From positions 1 through 40,840 of the forward strand of contig NZ_KE993015.1 in NCBI RefSeq assembly GCF_000466485.1: 40,840 nucleotides of DNA, read 5' to 3'. Shown here one piece after another: positions 1-9,323 of this stretch. The notes under the pieces were generated by a model that was not told the DNA's origin, did not search any database, and saw nothing but the letters and a program-made list of their open reading frames with translations. The stretch's first letter is position 1; the number at the start of each line of letters is the position of its first letter. Source of the DNA: [Clostridium] symbiosum ATCC 14940 (GTDB lineage Bacteria; Bacillota; Clostridia; Lachnospirales; Lachnospiraceae). The position numbers were made by a program, and so were the translations under genes.

Positions 1-35
1 CGTTCCGGACGCGTCCTCCGGGCCTCAGTTAAATT
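1..35. repeat. Repeat family A, truncated right end
   Basis: The first 35 bases match 11200-11234 at 33 of 35 positions. That is the right end of the long copy of family A at 10.9-11.2 kb. The rest of this copy would lie before the window. No gene is seen in bases 36-191 apart from the ribosome binding site of the mazF-like gene. Confidence 0.7.
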
Positions 36-191
36 CAATATTTCTCTTTTCCGTGAACTGTCAGCCTGTTTTTCCCATATGATAAATCAATAGGGGATGA
101 CGGCGCTGAAAAAAGTATCCGGTTGACGGAATACTCGGGTCAAAACAGGTCAATACTAAGGACATGAAGAATTTGACGGAGAGTGAGAACA

Positions 192-539
192 TTGATTATC
201 AGACGTGGAGATATTTATTATGCAGATTTGAGACCGGTTGTGGGTTCGGAACAGGGCGGTGTAAGACCGGTGCTGATTATACAAAATGATATAGGGAACA
301 AGCACAGCCCCACTGTAATCTGTGCAGCAATTACATCAAAGATGAATAAAGCGAAGCTGCCCACCCATGTGGAGCTGAATACAAAGAGGTGTGATATGAT
401 CCGGGATTCGGTAATCCTGCTCGAGCAGCTTCGGACCATAGACAAACAGCGGCTGAAAGAAAGAATCTGCCATATTGACGACGAGCTGTTAAAAGACGTG
501 GATCGTGCGCTGATGATAAGCCTTGAGCTGGATACATAG
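192..539 (+). CDS. mazF: MazF/EndoA-type mRNA interferase (toxin)
   Basis: A 115-residue protein of the MazF/PemK family, sequence-specific endoribonucleases that cut mRNA under stress. The N-terminus reads [12 protein letters not shown], and [16 protein letters not shown] is the family signature. Arg25 and Thr48 fall at the positions of the catalytic Arg and Thr of B. subtilis EndoA. I chose the TTG at 192 because the GGAG at 178-181 sits about 10 bases upstream and the protein then begins exactly like its relatives. An in-frame GTG at 183 lies too close to that GGAG. No antitoxin gene lies between the window start and this gene, although the partner usually precedes mazF directly. It may lie just outside or be encoded elsewhere. 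Confidence 0.93.
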   Translation: MIIRRGDIYYADLRPVVGSEQGGVRPVLIIQNDIGNKHSPTVICAAITSKMNKAKLPTHVELNTKRCDMIRDSVILLEQLRTIDKQRLKERICHIDDELLKDVDRALMISLELDT

Positions 540-732
540 GTTATCATTGACGAACCTCATTAAAAGATGATATAGTGACAGATGTCAGGATTTATTTTCC
601 GTAAAGGATTTTGCACGGGCCGGTTTATATGCCGCTTTTGCAAAGATCGTTAATAAATGTACGAAAGAAACGATGGAAAGCTGTATTTAGCAGACTTTAC
701 ACCATCACAGTTTAAAGGAGTAAGAAAGAAAT

Positions 733-2094
733 ATGGACGATGGGTATTGGCCCTTAAGTATACTGATACTGGTTGGTTTTATTCTGATTGACGCGGTTTT
801 ATACGGATTTGGTTCAGCCATACAGAACCTAAACGTAAACAGCCTTGAAAAGGAGGCGGAAGAAGGAAACGAACGGGCCGGGAAACTTTTGAGGCTGATC
901 AATAAGCCTGGCGAATTTATCAATACGGTCCAGGTAATGACGAATATAATCGGAATAGTGGCCGGTGCTTATGTGATGCGCCAGCTCGGCCAGCTTTTCC
1001 AGATGCTTGTGAAGCATTCGGAGGACGGCCACGAGATGCTGGTTTATTCGGCGAGTGTGGCGGCGGCCGGCGTCATAGTGCTGGCGGTGCTTATCAGTTT
1101 CGGCATTGTGATTCCTAAGAAATGCGGGGCCAGAAAGCCGGAGAAGTGGGGATACGGTGTTTTTTCAATCGTGCAGGTGTTTGTGATCCTGCTGAGGCCG
1201 TTTACATTTCTCATATCGGCGCTCTCGGCACTGGTGCTGAAGCCGATGGGAATTGATTTGAATTCCGATGACGATAACGTAACACAGGAAGATATTATGC
1301 TGATGGTCAATGAAGGCCATGAGCAGGGAGTTCTGGAGGCCGGAGAGGCCGAGATGATCACGAATATTTTTGAGCTGAATGACAAAGAAGCCGGAGATAT
1401 CATGACACACAGGACGAATATAACGGCGCTGGATGCGTCGATGTCACTGGACGAAGCGGTTACTTATATTCTCACGGAGGCCAACAATTCGCGTTTCCCT
1501 GTATTTGAGAAGGATATCGACGATATCATCGGAATCCTGCATATGAGGGATGCTCTGGGCTTTGCAGAGAAAGAAGAGAACCGAAGGAAGAATTTAAAAG
1601 AGCTGGACGGGCTGTTACGCGACGCCCATTTTATACCTGAGACCAGACATGTGGACACGCTGTTCAAGGAAATGCAGTCCCAGAAAATACATATGGAGAT
1701 TGTAGTGGACGAGTATGGTCAGACAGCCGGAATCGTCACGATGGAAGATATTCTGGAGGAGATAGTAGGCAATATCCTCGATGAATACGACGAGGATGAG
1801 GAATATATATCCAGACGTGATGACGGAAGTTTTATTTTTGACGGGCTGGCACCGCTGGACGAGGTGGGGGAAGCCCTGGATGTGGAATTTGATGATGAGG
1901 ATTACGAGAATTACGATACCCTCAACGGATTTCTGATTTCCAAGCTGGACCGCATTCCCAAGGAAGGGGAGCAGCTTGAGGTGGAATATAAAAATTACCT
2001 CTTCAAAGTGCTTTCTGTTGAGAATAAGATGATTCATGCCGTGACGGCGGTTCCTGTTTTGGAGAAAAAAGATGAAACGGAAGCGAAAAATTAA
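733..2094 (+). CDS. CNNM/CorC (HlyC) family membrane protein with CBS pair
   Basis: A 453-residue protein with the classic three-part layout. A DUF21 membrane domain (hydrophobic segments near residues 8-28, 57-77, 95-120 and 138-160) is followed by two CBS domains (about 224-275 and 290-355) and a C-terminal CorC_HlyC domain (about 365-440). Relatives are divalent cation transporters, mainly magnesium exporters; the hemolysin label is historical. The CBS pair normally binds adenine nucleotides. An acidic linker (DEYDEDEE) follows the second CBS domain. The start has a good AAAGGAG site about 8 bases upstream. The gene stands alone and is closed by a hairpin terminator. The substrate is inferred from the family, not seen in the sequence. 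Confidence 0.92.
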   Translation: MDDGYWPLSILILVGFILIDAVLYGFGSAIQNLNVNSLEKEAEEGNERAGKLLRLINKPGEFINTVQVMTNIIGIVAGAYVMRQLGQLFQMLVKHSEDGHEMLVYSASVAAAGVIVLAVLISFGIVIPKKCGARKPEKWGYGVFSIVQVFVILLRPFTFLISALSALVLKPMGIDLNSDDDNVTQEDIMLMVNEGHEQGVLEAGEAEMITNIFELNDKEAGDIMTHRTNITALDASMSLDEAVTYILTEANNSRFPVFEKDIDDIIGILHMRDALGFAEKEENRRKNLKELDGLLRDAHFIPETRHVDTLFKEMQSQKIHMEIVVDEYGQTAGIVTMEDILEEIVGNILDEYDEDEEYISRRDDGSFIFDGLAPLDEVGEALDVEFDDEDYENYDTLNGFLISKLDRIPKEGEQLEVEYKNYLFKVLSVENKMIHAVTAVPVLEKKDETEAKN

Positions 2095-2100
2095 GTATAT

Positions 2101-2131
2101 GAACGCCTGAGCGTGGCCCGGGCGTTCTTTT
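2101..2131 (+). terminator. Rho-independent terminator
   Basis: GAACGCC at 2101-2107 pairs with GGCGTTC at 2121-2127 and is followed by TTTT. It closes the CNNM gene. Confidence 0.8.
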
Positions 2132-2202
2132 GATGGCCCGGCGGTAAAAAACATCTGTGCTTTTTGTCGCAGCGGGGCGGACTGATTTGGAAGAAGGGGA
2201 TT

Positions 2203-3588
2203 ATGAGAGCGATACTGCAAGATACGAAGATTATGATGACGGACAGGATATTCCTTTCCAAGGCTGTAAGAATAGCGCTGCCTGTGGCGATGCAGGGCAT
2301 GCTGAATACAATTGTCAACATGGTGGATACCATGATGATTGGCTCGCTGGGGGCCACCTCCATCGCTGCGGTGGGATTGGCCAACAAGGTGTTTTTTGTA
2401 ATGACGCTGCTGGTGTTTGGCATCGTCAGCGGTTCCGGGATTCTGGCAGCCCAGTTCTGGGGTAATAATGATGTGAAAAATATCAGGAAAGTCCTGGGGC
2501 TGGCGCTGCTTCTGGCAATCGGCGCCGCGCTTGCTTTCTTTATTCCGGCAGTCGCATGCCCGAAACATGTGATGAGAATCTTTACGACTGGAGGGGATAC
2601 CATACGGATCGGGGCATCCTATTTGTCCCTGGTTGCTCTTTCCTATCCTTTTATTGCCGTCAGCAACACTTACGTTGCGATGCAGAGGGCGGTAGGAAAA
2701 GTAAAAGCTCCCGTTGTAATAAGCAGCTGCACGATTTTAATTAATATTTTTTTCAATTATATGTTTATTTTCGGCAAATTCGGGGCGCCGGCCATGGGCG
2801 TGGTAGGCGCGGCACTGGCAACGCTGATAGCCCGTATTGTGGAAATGACGGCCCTCCTTCTTGTCGTATATCTGAAGAAATCTCCGATTGCATGCCGGCC
2901 CAGAGAGCTGTTCGGCTATTCGGCCTCATTTGTAAAGAAATTCTTCGCAACGGCCTCCCCGGTTATCGCAAACGAATTTATCTGGGGGCTGGGCGTTACG
3001 ATGTATTCTCTGGCGTATGGGCGCATGGGGGATAACGCGGTTGCCGCTATTACGGTAGCTACGACGATCCAGGATATTATGTCTGTCCTGTTCCAGGGGC
3101 TGAGCGCAGCGACGGCGGTTATCCTCGGAAATGAGCTGGGCGCCGGCCATCTGAAAAAGGCGGAGCGGTATGCGAAAAACTTCCTGATACTCCAGTTTAT
3201 TGTTACGGTTATCATGGCCTTTATCTGTGCGGGAGTCCGGTGGCAGATTATCGATCTTTACCGTCTGGGCGGAGAGGTGGCCCGGGATGTCAGTCTCTGT
3301 CTGATTGTCTTCTCGCTGTTTATGCCGTTTAAAATGTTTAACTATGTCAATATAGTGGGGGTACTGCGAAGCGGCGGTGATACGAAAGTCTGTCTGTTCC
3401 TGGACTGCAGCGGCGTCTGGCTGATTGGAATTCCGATGGCCTTTATCGGCGGCCTGGTGCTGAAACAGCCGATTTACATAGTTTATGCGATGGTTACTCT
3501 GGAAGAGGTTTATAAAACAATTTTAAGTTATATCCGTTACAGGCAGAAAAAGTGGCTGAAAAACCTGACGCTTGAGATTCAGGGGTAG
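2203..3588 (+). CDS. MATE family multidrug/Na+ antiporter
   Basis: A 461-residue protein built of about twelve hydrophobic segments in two homologous halves, typical of MATE exporters, which couple drug or metabolite efflux to Na+ or H+. Early motifs PVAMQGMLNTIVNMVDTMMIGSLG and the GNNDVKNIRKVLGLAL stretch fit the family. The ATG at 2203 has AAGGGG just upstream. An in-frame TTG at 2164 gives a 13-residue extension but lacks a good ribosome site, and ATG 2233 is a further option. It follows the terminator at 2101-2131, so it needs its own promoter, which I could not identify. The substrate is unknown. Confidence 0.9.
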   Translation: MRAILQDTKIMMTDRIFLSKAVRIALPVAMQGMLNTIVNMVDTMMIGSLGATSIAAVGLANKVFFVMTLLVFGIVSGSGILAAQFWGNNDVKNIRKVLGLALLLAIGAALAFFIPAVACPKHVMRIFTTGGDTIRIGASYLSLVALSYPFIAVSNTYVAMQRAVGKVKAPVVISSCTILINIFFNYMFIFGKFGAPAMGVVGAALATLIARIVEMTALLLVVYLKKSPIACRPRELFGYSASFVKKFFATASPVIANEFIWGLGVTMYSLAYGRMGDNAVAAITVATTIQDIMSVLFQGLSAATAVILGNELGAGHLKKAERYAKNFLILQFIVTVIMAFICAGVRWQIIDLYRLGGEVARDVSLCLIVFSLFMPFKMFNYVNIVGVLRSGGDTKVCLFLDCSGVWLIGIPMAFIGGLVLKQPIYIVYAMVTLEEVYKTILSYIRYRQKKWLKNLTLEIQG

Positions 3589-3650
3589 GCTTACGGGGAT
3601 TCAGAGTTGATTTTTCAGGGAGATGGAAGCAAATTTCAGAGGGGGAAATT

Positions 3651-4289
3651 ATGAACGAGGAAGAGAAGATTTTTGCAGGAAAAATGTTTGATCCGAGAAA
3701 GACGGAACTGAAGGATATCAAGCATAAGGCTCATGAGGCATGTCGCCGTTACAATGCCATGGATGAATACGATCCGGAACGAATTGCGGTTCTGCGCGGG
3801 ATTATCGGCAAAATGGGAAGAACATGTTATTTCCAGGGGCCTGTACAGTTTAACTATGGGAGCCATACGTATATCGGAGAGAATTTCTTTGCCAATTTCA
3901 ACCTTATGGTGATAGATGACGCGAGAATTTTTATAGGAGATAATGTCTGTTTCGGGCCGAATGTATCGCTGATGGCCACAAATCATCCCCTGATTGCTAA
4001 AGAGAGAGTTGGACTGGATAGGAACGGCAGCACAACGATGGCTGAATTTGCAGAAGAAATCCATATCGGCGATAACGTCTGGCTGGCCTGCAATGTAGTA
4101 GTGCTTGGCGGCGTAAGAATCGGCGACGGAGCCGTGATTGGGGCCGGCAGCGTCGTGACAAAGGATATTCCGGCCCATTATCTGGCTTACGGCAATCCCT
4201 GCCGCCCGATCCGCCTCATTACGGACGCGGACAGCAGGAGTGACCTGATTCTGGAGGAGGATCGGGAACATTTTAACTTTAACAGGTAG
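3651..4289 (+). CDS. Hexapeptide-repeat sugar O-acetyltransferase (maltose/galactoside type)
   Basis: A 212-residue acyltransferase of the LacA/Maa type. The N-terminal Mac domain (about residues 5-60) precedes a left-handed beta-helix made of hexapeptide repeats such as YIGENF, FIGDNV and RIGDGAVIGAGSVV. The ATNHPL motif carries the catalytic His of LacA-type enzymes. These enzymes transfer acetyl from acetyl-CoA to the 6-hydroxyl of maltose, glucose or galactosides. A GGGGGAAATT site precedes the ATG. The gene lies 62 bases after the MATE exporter on the same strand and may be co-transcribed with it. It converges with asnB, leaving only 19 bases between stop codons. Confidence 0.9.
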   Translation: MNEEEKIFAGKMFDPRKTELKDIKHKAHEACRRYNAMDEYDPERIAVLRGIIGKMGRTCYFQGPVQFNYGSHTYIGENFFANFNLMVIDDARIFIGDNVCFGPNVSLMATNHPLIAKERVGLDRNGSTTMAEFAEEIHIGDNVWLACNVVVLGGVRIGDGAVIGAGSVVTKDIPAHYLAYGNPCRPIRLITDADSRSDLILEEDREHFNFNR

Positions 4290-4308
4290 CAGAACGCGGA
4301 CCCGGTAC

Positions 4309-6168
4309 TTACCGGATTACGGTTACATGGTATTCGCGCATCCAGAAATCCACCTGAATCAGGTAGGCCATAAGCTGGGGCGCTGCCATAAGCTGGCCAT
4401 ACCATGGCTTACCGTAATCCGACGGGCTTTCCAGAAAGCGTTCTGCTTTCTTTTTGTCCACAAAGCCAAGCACAGGGGAGGAAGAGTCGTTTAGGATATC
4501 ACGGACACGTCCGGCCAGCAGCGCTTCGTATTTTCTGTCATAAGTCTTTGGATAGGGTGATTTCCTCCTAAACAGTATCTCGTCGGGAAGCAGCCCGCGG
4601 CCGGCTTCCCGCAGAAGCGCTTTTACAATATTGCCCCGGGCCTTCATATCCCAGGGGACATTAAAGAGATATTCTATAATACGGTGATCGGCAAAAGGAA
4701 CCCGGGCCTCCAGCCCGCTGTACATACTGGTCCGATCCATTCTGTTTAACAGCGTCTGCATGAACCATCTCAGGTTCAGATAGGAGATTTCCCGCCGTCT
4801 GGCCTCCTCCGCGCCTTCTCCGGCCAGCTTCGGAACCTCTGCCACGGAAGCTTCATATGCGTGTTTTACGTAATCCTCCATTTTTAGAAAATCGAGAAAA
4901 TCATCGGAAAGCAGAACCTTGCGGGCCTCCAGATCCATCGTCCAGGGGAAGGTGTCTGCTAAGAAGCATTCCTTTTTATGAAACCAGGGATAACCGCCGA
5001 AGATTTCATCCGCGCATTCCCCTGTCAGGGCAACCTTGTGCTTTCTGGCGACAAGGGAACAAAAATAGAGCAGGGAAGAATCGACGTCGGCCATGGCCGG
5101 CAGATCATGGGCCCTGACTGAATCGAAGAGAAGATCGGCCTGGTCTTTGGTGGAACATTCGAGGTACGTATGCTCGGAGCCAAGGAAATCTACCATCTTG
5201 TCTACAAAGGGACGATCCTGGGAGGGCTGGAAGGAGCTGGCCTTGAAATTTTCCGCATTTCCCGCGAAGTCAAAGGAATAAGTGTGAAGCTTCTGGTTCC
5301 GGTTTTCCAGTTCTCTGGCGCAGATCGCAGAGACAAGAGAGGAATCAACGCCTCCCGACAAAAAGGTGCAGATGGGAACATCGGAAACCATCTGTCTTTT
5401 TACGGCGTCCCGGAGAAGGAAACCTGTTTTTTCCACCGTATCTTCAAAAGAATCGGTATGCGGCAGGCTTTTCAGCTTCCAGTAGGCTTTAAGACGGTTT
5501 CCTGAGGGAGTGCAGCAGAGAAAATGGCCGGGCAGCACTTCTTTGATATTTCGAAAGACGCCGCAGCCGCTGGTTCTGGCCGGGCCGATGCTGAATATTT
5601 CATTCAGTCCGTCCCTGTCAATTTCGGGGCGGATACCCGGGCAGGCCAGGAGCGCCTTCAGTTCCGAAGCAAAGTGAACGGTTCCCGTCTCCTCGCAGGC
5701 CGTATAGAAAAGCGGCTTGATACCGGAGCGGTCCCGGTAAAGAAGGAGCTGGTTTTTTGCCGTATCCATGATTGCGAGTGCAAAGATTCCATTGACCCTG
5801 CTGATAAAATCGGTACCCCAGGCCAGATAGGCGTTTAATAGGACTTCCGTATCGCTGTCCGTGTCAAAGGCCGCTCCTTCCGTTTTCAATTCATCTCTGA
5901 GCTCCTTTGTATTATAAAGCTCTCCGTTATATACGATACCGAAGGTCCGGGATCCGGACCGATGGAGCATGGGCTGATGGCCGGTGAGCAGATCGACGAT
6001 AGCCAGGCGTACCTGGGCCAGACCGAAATGTTCATTTAAAAACGTACCCTCGTCATCCGGCCCCCGCCTTTTTTGTGCCTGGTTCATGGCATCCAGAATA
6101 TTCAGATTATACACCTTCTCCTTCGTAAAATCCATTTCCGGGTTGAAAAAGCCGGCTATTCCGCACAT
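4309..6168 (-). CDS. asnB: Asparagine synthetase (glutamine-hydrolysing)
   Basis: A 619-residue enzyme that converts aspartate, glutamine and ATP to asparagine. It starts MCGIAGFF, so Cys2 is the nucleophile of the class II glutamine amidotransferase domain (about residues 1-215). The synthetase domain carries the ATP pyrophosphatase loop SGGVDSS at 271-277 and a later GECADEIFGGYPW motif. Length and order are normal for AsnB. A strong AGGAGG lies about 8 bases before the ATG. Upstream on the same strand is the transporter at 6335-7720, separated by a copy of repeat family B, so co-transcription through the repeat is possible. Some paralogues modify cell-wall peptides rather than make free asparagine, so the exact role is less certain than the family. 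Confidence 0.93.
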   Translation of the reverse strand: MCGIAGFFNPEMDFTKEKVYNLNILDAMNQAQKRRGPDDEGTFLNEHFGLAQVRLAIVDLLTGHQPMLHRSGSRTFGIVYNGELYNTKELRDELKTEGAAFDTDSDTEVLLNAYLAWGTDFISRVNGIFALAIMDTAKNQLLLYRDRSGIKPLFYTACEETGTVHFASELKALLACPGIRPEIDRDGLNEIFSIGPARTSGCGVFRNIKEVLPGHFLCCTPSGNRLKAYWKLKSLPHTDSFEDTVEKTGFLLRDAVKRQMVSDVPICTFLSGGVDSSLVSAICARELENRNQKLHTYSFDFAGNAENFKASSFQPSQDRPFVDKMVDFLGSEHTYLECSTKDQADLLFDSVRAHDLPAMADVDSSLLYFCSLVARKHKVALTGECADEIFGGYPWFHKKECFLADTFPWTMDLEARKVLLSDDFLDFLKMEDYVKHAYEASVAEVPKLAGEGAEEARRREISYLNLRWFMQTLLNRMDRTSMYSGLEARVPFADHRIIEYLFNVPWDMKARGNIVKALLREAGRGLLPDEILFRRKSPYPKTYDRKYEALLAGRVRDILNDSSSPVLGFVDKKKAERFLESPSDYGKPWYGQLMAAPQLMAYLIQVDFWMREYHVTVIR

Positions 6169-6222
6169 AATAATTCCTCCTTAAATCTAGACTGTGTGTA
6201 CAGGTTACTTACAGGTAAAGCT

Positions 6223-6319
6223 ACAGTCAGCCTTCGGTCAAACTACTCCGCGCCGCATAAATCGGGATTTTCACAAAAACTGTGAAAACACCTTGCGGAA
6301 TACATCATGGCTGAACTGT
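6223..6319 (-). repeat. Repeat family B, short copy (MITE-like)
   Basis: A 97-bp element bounded by ACAGTCAGCC and GGCTGAACTGT, which are imperfect inverted repeats of each other. Read on the minus strand it matches the 164-bp element at 23176-23339. Both share a core that includes ATGTATTCCGC, AGGTGTTTTC, a hairpin-forming GTTTTTGTGAAAA-type stretch and TATGCGGCGCG. This copy lacks about 65 bp of the right half of the longer copy. No reading frame is apparent. No clear target-site duplication is seen. Confidence 0.7.
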
Positions 6320-6334
6320 TACGTATTAAACGTA

Positions 6335-7720
6335 TTAAACCAGCATCAGGCAGGCTGCTATAAAAGCTGCCGTTAAGCCAATCAGAACAGGGGGCAGGTT
6401 TTTCCGCGCCAGCTCAATCGGGCTTACATTGCAGATGGCTGCCACTGGAATCAGTCCCCAGGGAACGATGGTGCCTCCGCCTACAAAGATGGCGCCAATC
6501 TGTCCGAGAGCGGCCAGGACGGGAACAGAGGCGAAAGTAGCGGTTCCGAAGGTATGGGCGAGAGCGCCGGTGAGCGGAAGACCTGAAAAGCCGGAGCCGT
6601 CAAGACCGGTCAGACACCCGATAATCAATTGGAAAAAAGCGGCAATATACGGATTCAGAGGAGTATGGGCGGCAAGCCAGACAGCCCAGTCATTCAAAAT
6701 CCCGTCGCCAAAACCTTCCCCGAGAATCGAGGTGATGCCTCCTCCTCCGAGAAAGAAGAAAGCCCCGATAACGATCACGGGGGCAAAAATACGGATAGCA
6801 AACAGAAAGCCGTCGGTCAGATAACGCGTGACCTTCTCAGGCGACTGTTTTCCAAAACCGAGTACGGCGCCGAAACACATAAGCAGGACGGCTGTACCGG
6901 ATACAACGCTGGTAGCGTCTCCGCCGTTTAAGTCGAGGGCCAGCATGCATACAATATCCGCCAGGAAGGCGAGGGGAACGGCGGCTGCCAGCGCCAGAGC
7001 TGCCCTGGAATTGCCCTGGCTCCCGGAGTCCTGTTTATTTACGACATTTCCGCTTGAGGAAAGCTTTGCCGTACCCATGGATTTCCTGTTCAGAAGAAAG
7101 GCGGACAGGACGGTGACGCCGCCCATAACCCAGAAAACCGGCCATGCCTGGGAAAGGATGTCGGCCGCAGAAATTCCCGCTGCTGCCGCCGATATGGCCG
7201 GAGCGCCCTGTATCACCACATCATAGCTTAGGGCAAAACCATGGCCAAACAAGTTCATGGCCATGGCAGCGGCCAGAGGTGAGAGTCCGGCCCGGACGGC
7301 AAACGGAATCATAATCGCGCCGACGAGGGCAACTGACGGGGAGGGCCATAAGAAGAGAGAAAACAGAAACATCGTAACACCCAGAAGCCACCAGGTGCGC
7401 GCCGGTGTTTTCATTACCTTTGACATCGGCTCCATCAGAAGACGATCGCTTCCCAGATCCGCCATACATTTAGAAAGGGCGGTGACCAGTGCGATAGTGG
7501 CGATGATCTCCATAAATTCCCTGGCTGCATATAAAATGGCATTAAATACCGTTTGAATACCGCCGATAAAAGAGTGGAGCCCGAGAGCGCCCAGCAGAAA
7601 AAGAAACAGGGTGCATACGAGAGGAGTATCCCGCCTCAGGACCATTACGGCGAGAACAGAAACCACTCCCACGAGATAGAGAATATGGAGCGGCGTGATA
7701 ATCATAGCTGATTCAGGCAT
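6335..7720 (-). CDS. Polytopic membrane transporter, substrate unknown
   Basis: A 461-residue, strongly hydrophobic protein with about 11-12 predicted membrane segments and a hydrophilic Ser/Asn/Gln-rich linker near residues 212-235 between two halves. Glycine-rich re-entrant-like stretches (GAFFFLGGGGI, GLDGSGFSGLPLTGAL, FVGGGTIVPWG) resemble substrate-site loops of ion-transporter superfamily carriers such as DcuC, GntP or ArsB-like permeases. I cannot assign a family with confidence. AGGAG lies about 9 bases before the ATG. It precedes asnB on the same strand with one repeat-B copy between them, so an amino-acid or organic-anion substrate is conceivable but only inferred. Confidence 0.75.
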   Translation of the reverse strand: MPESAMIITPLHILYLVGVVSVLAVMVLRRDTPLVCTLFLFLLGALGLHSFIGGIQTVFNAILYAAREFMEIIATIALVTALSKCMADLGSDRLLMEPMSKVMKTPARTWWLLGVTMFLFSLFLWPSPSVALVGAIMIPFAVRAGLSPLAAAMAMNLFGHGFALSYDVVIQGAPAISAAAAGISAADILSQAWPVFWVMGGVTVLSAFLLNRKSMGTAKLSSSGNVVNKQDSGSQGNSRAALALAAAVPLAFLADIVCMLALDLNGGDATSVVSGTAVLLMCFGAVLGFGKQSPEKVTRYLTDGFLFAIRIFAPVIVIGAFFFLGGGGITSILGEGFGDGILNDWAVWLAAHTPLNPYIAAFFQLIIGCLTGLDGSGFSGLPLTGALAHTFGTATFASVPVLAALGQIGAIFVGGGTIVPWGLIPVAAICNVSPIELARKNLPPVLIGLTAAFIAACLMLV

Positions 7721-7813
7721 AATTTAAGTCTCCTGATTAAAAGAATATACTACTATTGTATGTGGGGAGGTAAGCGAGGGTTAAGCATAATTGCAGACTT
7801 ATTGGCTGTGGAT

Positions 7814-7946
7814 GGAGGACGCGTCGGGAACGGACCATGTCCGGTGTGGTGAGGGGGCTGGCTGAGTCTTTCGTTCCGGTCTGCGGATGCCTTTGGAATC
7901 CATCGCTGATTAGTAAGGTCCTATCGGACTTAGCAGCGCGATGAAC
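7814..7946 (+). repeat. Repeat family A, copy 1
   Basis: Bases 7814-7874 match the reverse complement of about 11158-11217 with few mismatches, including GGACCATGTCCGGTGTGG and GGCTGGCTGAGTCTT. Bases 7908-7942 carry the AGGTCCT...CTTAGCA...CGATG core also present at 11050-11075. No reading frame is supported. The element fills most of the gap between the transporter and yebC. Confidence 0.7.
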
Positions 7947-7980
7947 CGGGGCATTGAATGAAATAATAACCGGAAAATAC

Positions 7981-8009
7981 TTGCGCTCCCATCCCATTAG
8001 TGCTAGAAT
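7981..8009 (+). promoter_or_regulatory. Probable sigma-A promoter for yebC
   Basis: TTGCGC at 7981-7986 and TAGAAT at 8004-8009 are separated by 17 bp, giving a leader of about 95 bases to the yebC start. It lies just outside repeat A copy 1. Confidence 0.55.
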
Positions 8010-8110
8010 AGTAAAGATTGTGAGCATAATTACCATGTAATATTTAACCCGGGAGCACACGGTGTGATCCGGAAATCATATTTTATTATAGAAAGAGGAG
8101 TGTTATTTTT

Positions 8111-8839
8111 ATGTCAGGACATTCAAAGTTCGCCAATATTAAGCACAAAAAGGAAAAGAATGATTCAGCGAAGGGCAAGATTTTTACTGTAATTGGACGT
8201 GAGATTGCCGTTGCCGTAAAAGAGGGCGGAGCGGATCCGGCCAACAACAGCCGTCTTCGCGACGTAATCGCGAAAGCGAAAGCGAACAACATGCCGAACG
8301 ACACGATTGAGCGCGGTATCAAAAAAGCGGCGGGAGATGCCAACTCTGTAAACTATGAAAACCTTACATACGAAGGATACGGCCCTAACGGCGTCGCTAT
8401 CATCGTAGATGCGCTGACCGATAATAAAAACCGTACGGCTGCCAATGTGAGAAGCGCCTTTACCAAGGGCGGCGGAAACGTCGGAACGCCGGGAAGCGTC
8501 TCCTTCATGTTTGATAAGAAGGGTCAGATTATTATCGACAAAGAAGAGTGCGAGATGGATGCGGACGAACTGATGATGCTGTCTCTCGATGCAGGCGCAG
8601 AAGATTTCGCAGAAGAGGAAGACAGCTATGAAGTAATCACAGCCCCGGAGGATTTTTCAGCGGTCCGTGAAGCGCTTGAAAAAGAAGGAATACCAATGAT
8701 GGAAGCCGATGTTACGATGATTCCCCAGACCTGGGTAGAGTTAACGGACGATGACGCCATCAAAAAGATGAACCGGATTCTGGATCTCCTGGATGACGAT
8801 GACGATGTCCAGGCAACTTACCACAACTGGGACGAATAA
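8111..8839 (+). CDS. yebC: YebC/PmpR family protein
   Basis: A 242-residue protein with the hallmark start [14 protein letters not shown] and the three-domain layout of the YebC/TACO1 family. Conserved stretches include [15 protein letters not shown] near residue 57 and [18 protein letters not shown] near residue 118. Members bind DNA as regulators in some bacteria and act on ribosomes translating difficult proline-rich stretches in others, so the older regulator label should be read with care. AGAGGAG precedes the ATG by about 8 bases. The gene is a single transcription unit, with a promoter at 7981-8009 and a terminator at 8849-8886. Confidence 0.96.
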   Translation: MSGHSKFANIKHKKEKNDSAKGKIFTVIGREIAVAVKEGGADPANNSRLRDVIAKAKANNMPNDTIERGIKKAAGDANSVNYENLTYEGYGPNGVAIIVDALTDNKNRTAANVRSAFTKGGGNVGTPGSVSFMFDKKGQIIIDKEECEMDADELMMLSLDAGAEDFAEEEDSYEVITAPEDFSAVREALEKEGIPMMEADVTMIPQTWVELTDDDAIKKMNRILDLLDDDDDVQATYHNWDE

Positions 8840-8848
8840 AGAATAGAA

Positions 8849-8886
8849 AAATGATGCTGCAGGGAGAACCGGCGGCATCATTTTTT
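8849..8886 (+). terminator. Rho-independent terminator after yebC
   Basis: ATGATGCTGC pairs imperfectly with GGCGGCATCAT and is followed by a run of T. Confidence 0.8.
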
Positions 8887-8904
8887 GATCCAGCGGCCGC
8901 AGGC

Positions 8905-9060
8905 CGGTGGACGGGGCCGATGCATTCCACCGAGTGAACACGTGATCCGCAGACTATATCTTCTTTGCAGTCCCAACTCACAGCAATTCACCCCGGGACA
9001 AAAGACTCATCCAATCACCCTCACCGCCCCGTCCGCTGGACATCCCGGCGGCGTCCAACC
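8905..9060 (+). repeat. Repeat family A, degenerate copy
   Basis: This stretch aligns loosely with 11070-11215. It keeps a CCGATGC...GAGTG block, then GACTCA-CCA-(C)CCCTC-CCGC and GGACAT followed by GGCGTCC. Its ends, GTGGACGGGGC and GCCCCGTCCGC, are inverted. The resemblance is clear in order but weak in identity. No gene is seen. Confidence 0.45.
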
Positions 9061-9079
9061 TTCTTTGTACAGGTAAATC

Positions 9080-9109
9080 TTGACTGTATTGTTAAAATAA
9101 TGCTATAAT
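9080..9109 (+). promoter_or_regulatory. Probable sigma-A promoter for the sodium:solute symporter
   Basis: TTGACT at 9080-9085 and TATAAT at 9104-9109 are separated by 18 bp. The start codon is at 9324, so the leader is about 208 bases. That is unusually long for a simple transporter gene. Confidence 0.7.
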
Positions 9110-9323
9110 ATTTTACAGATGATTATATTACCTGATAACAGGGGAATCTTAGTTCTATTTTATCAAATCTATTGAATTATTGAATCTATTGCTCATGGGA
9201 GTCCTTTCCATGGGAATTCCGTAAGGAAAAACGAAAAGAAGAATGCATCTTAGGAGAAAGACGGGTTCAGCCTTTTTTGAGATGATGCTGATTCTATAAA
9301 AATATCATAAAGGAGGGTTGCTT

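Noticed and set aside
1615-2568. Open frame antisense to the CNNM and MATE genes
   Set aside because: It crosses a terminator and two clear sense genes and has no start signal.
9110-9323. Known riboswitch in the symporter leader
   Set aside because: No core motif of the common classes (TPP, cobalamin, SAM, lysine, purine, FMN, glycine) could be recognised by eye.
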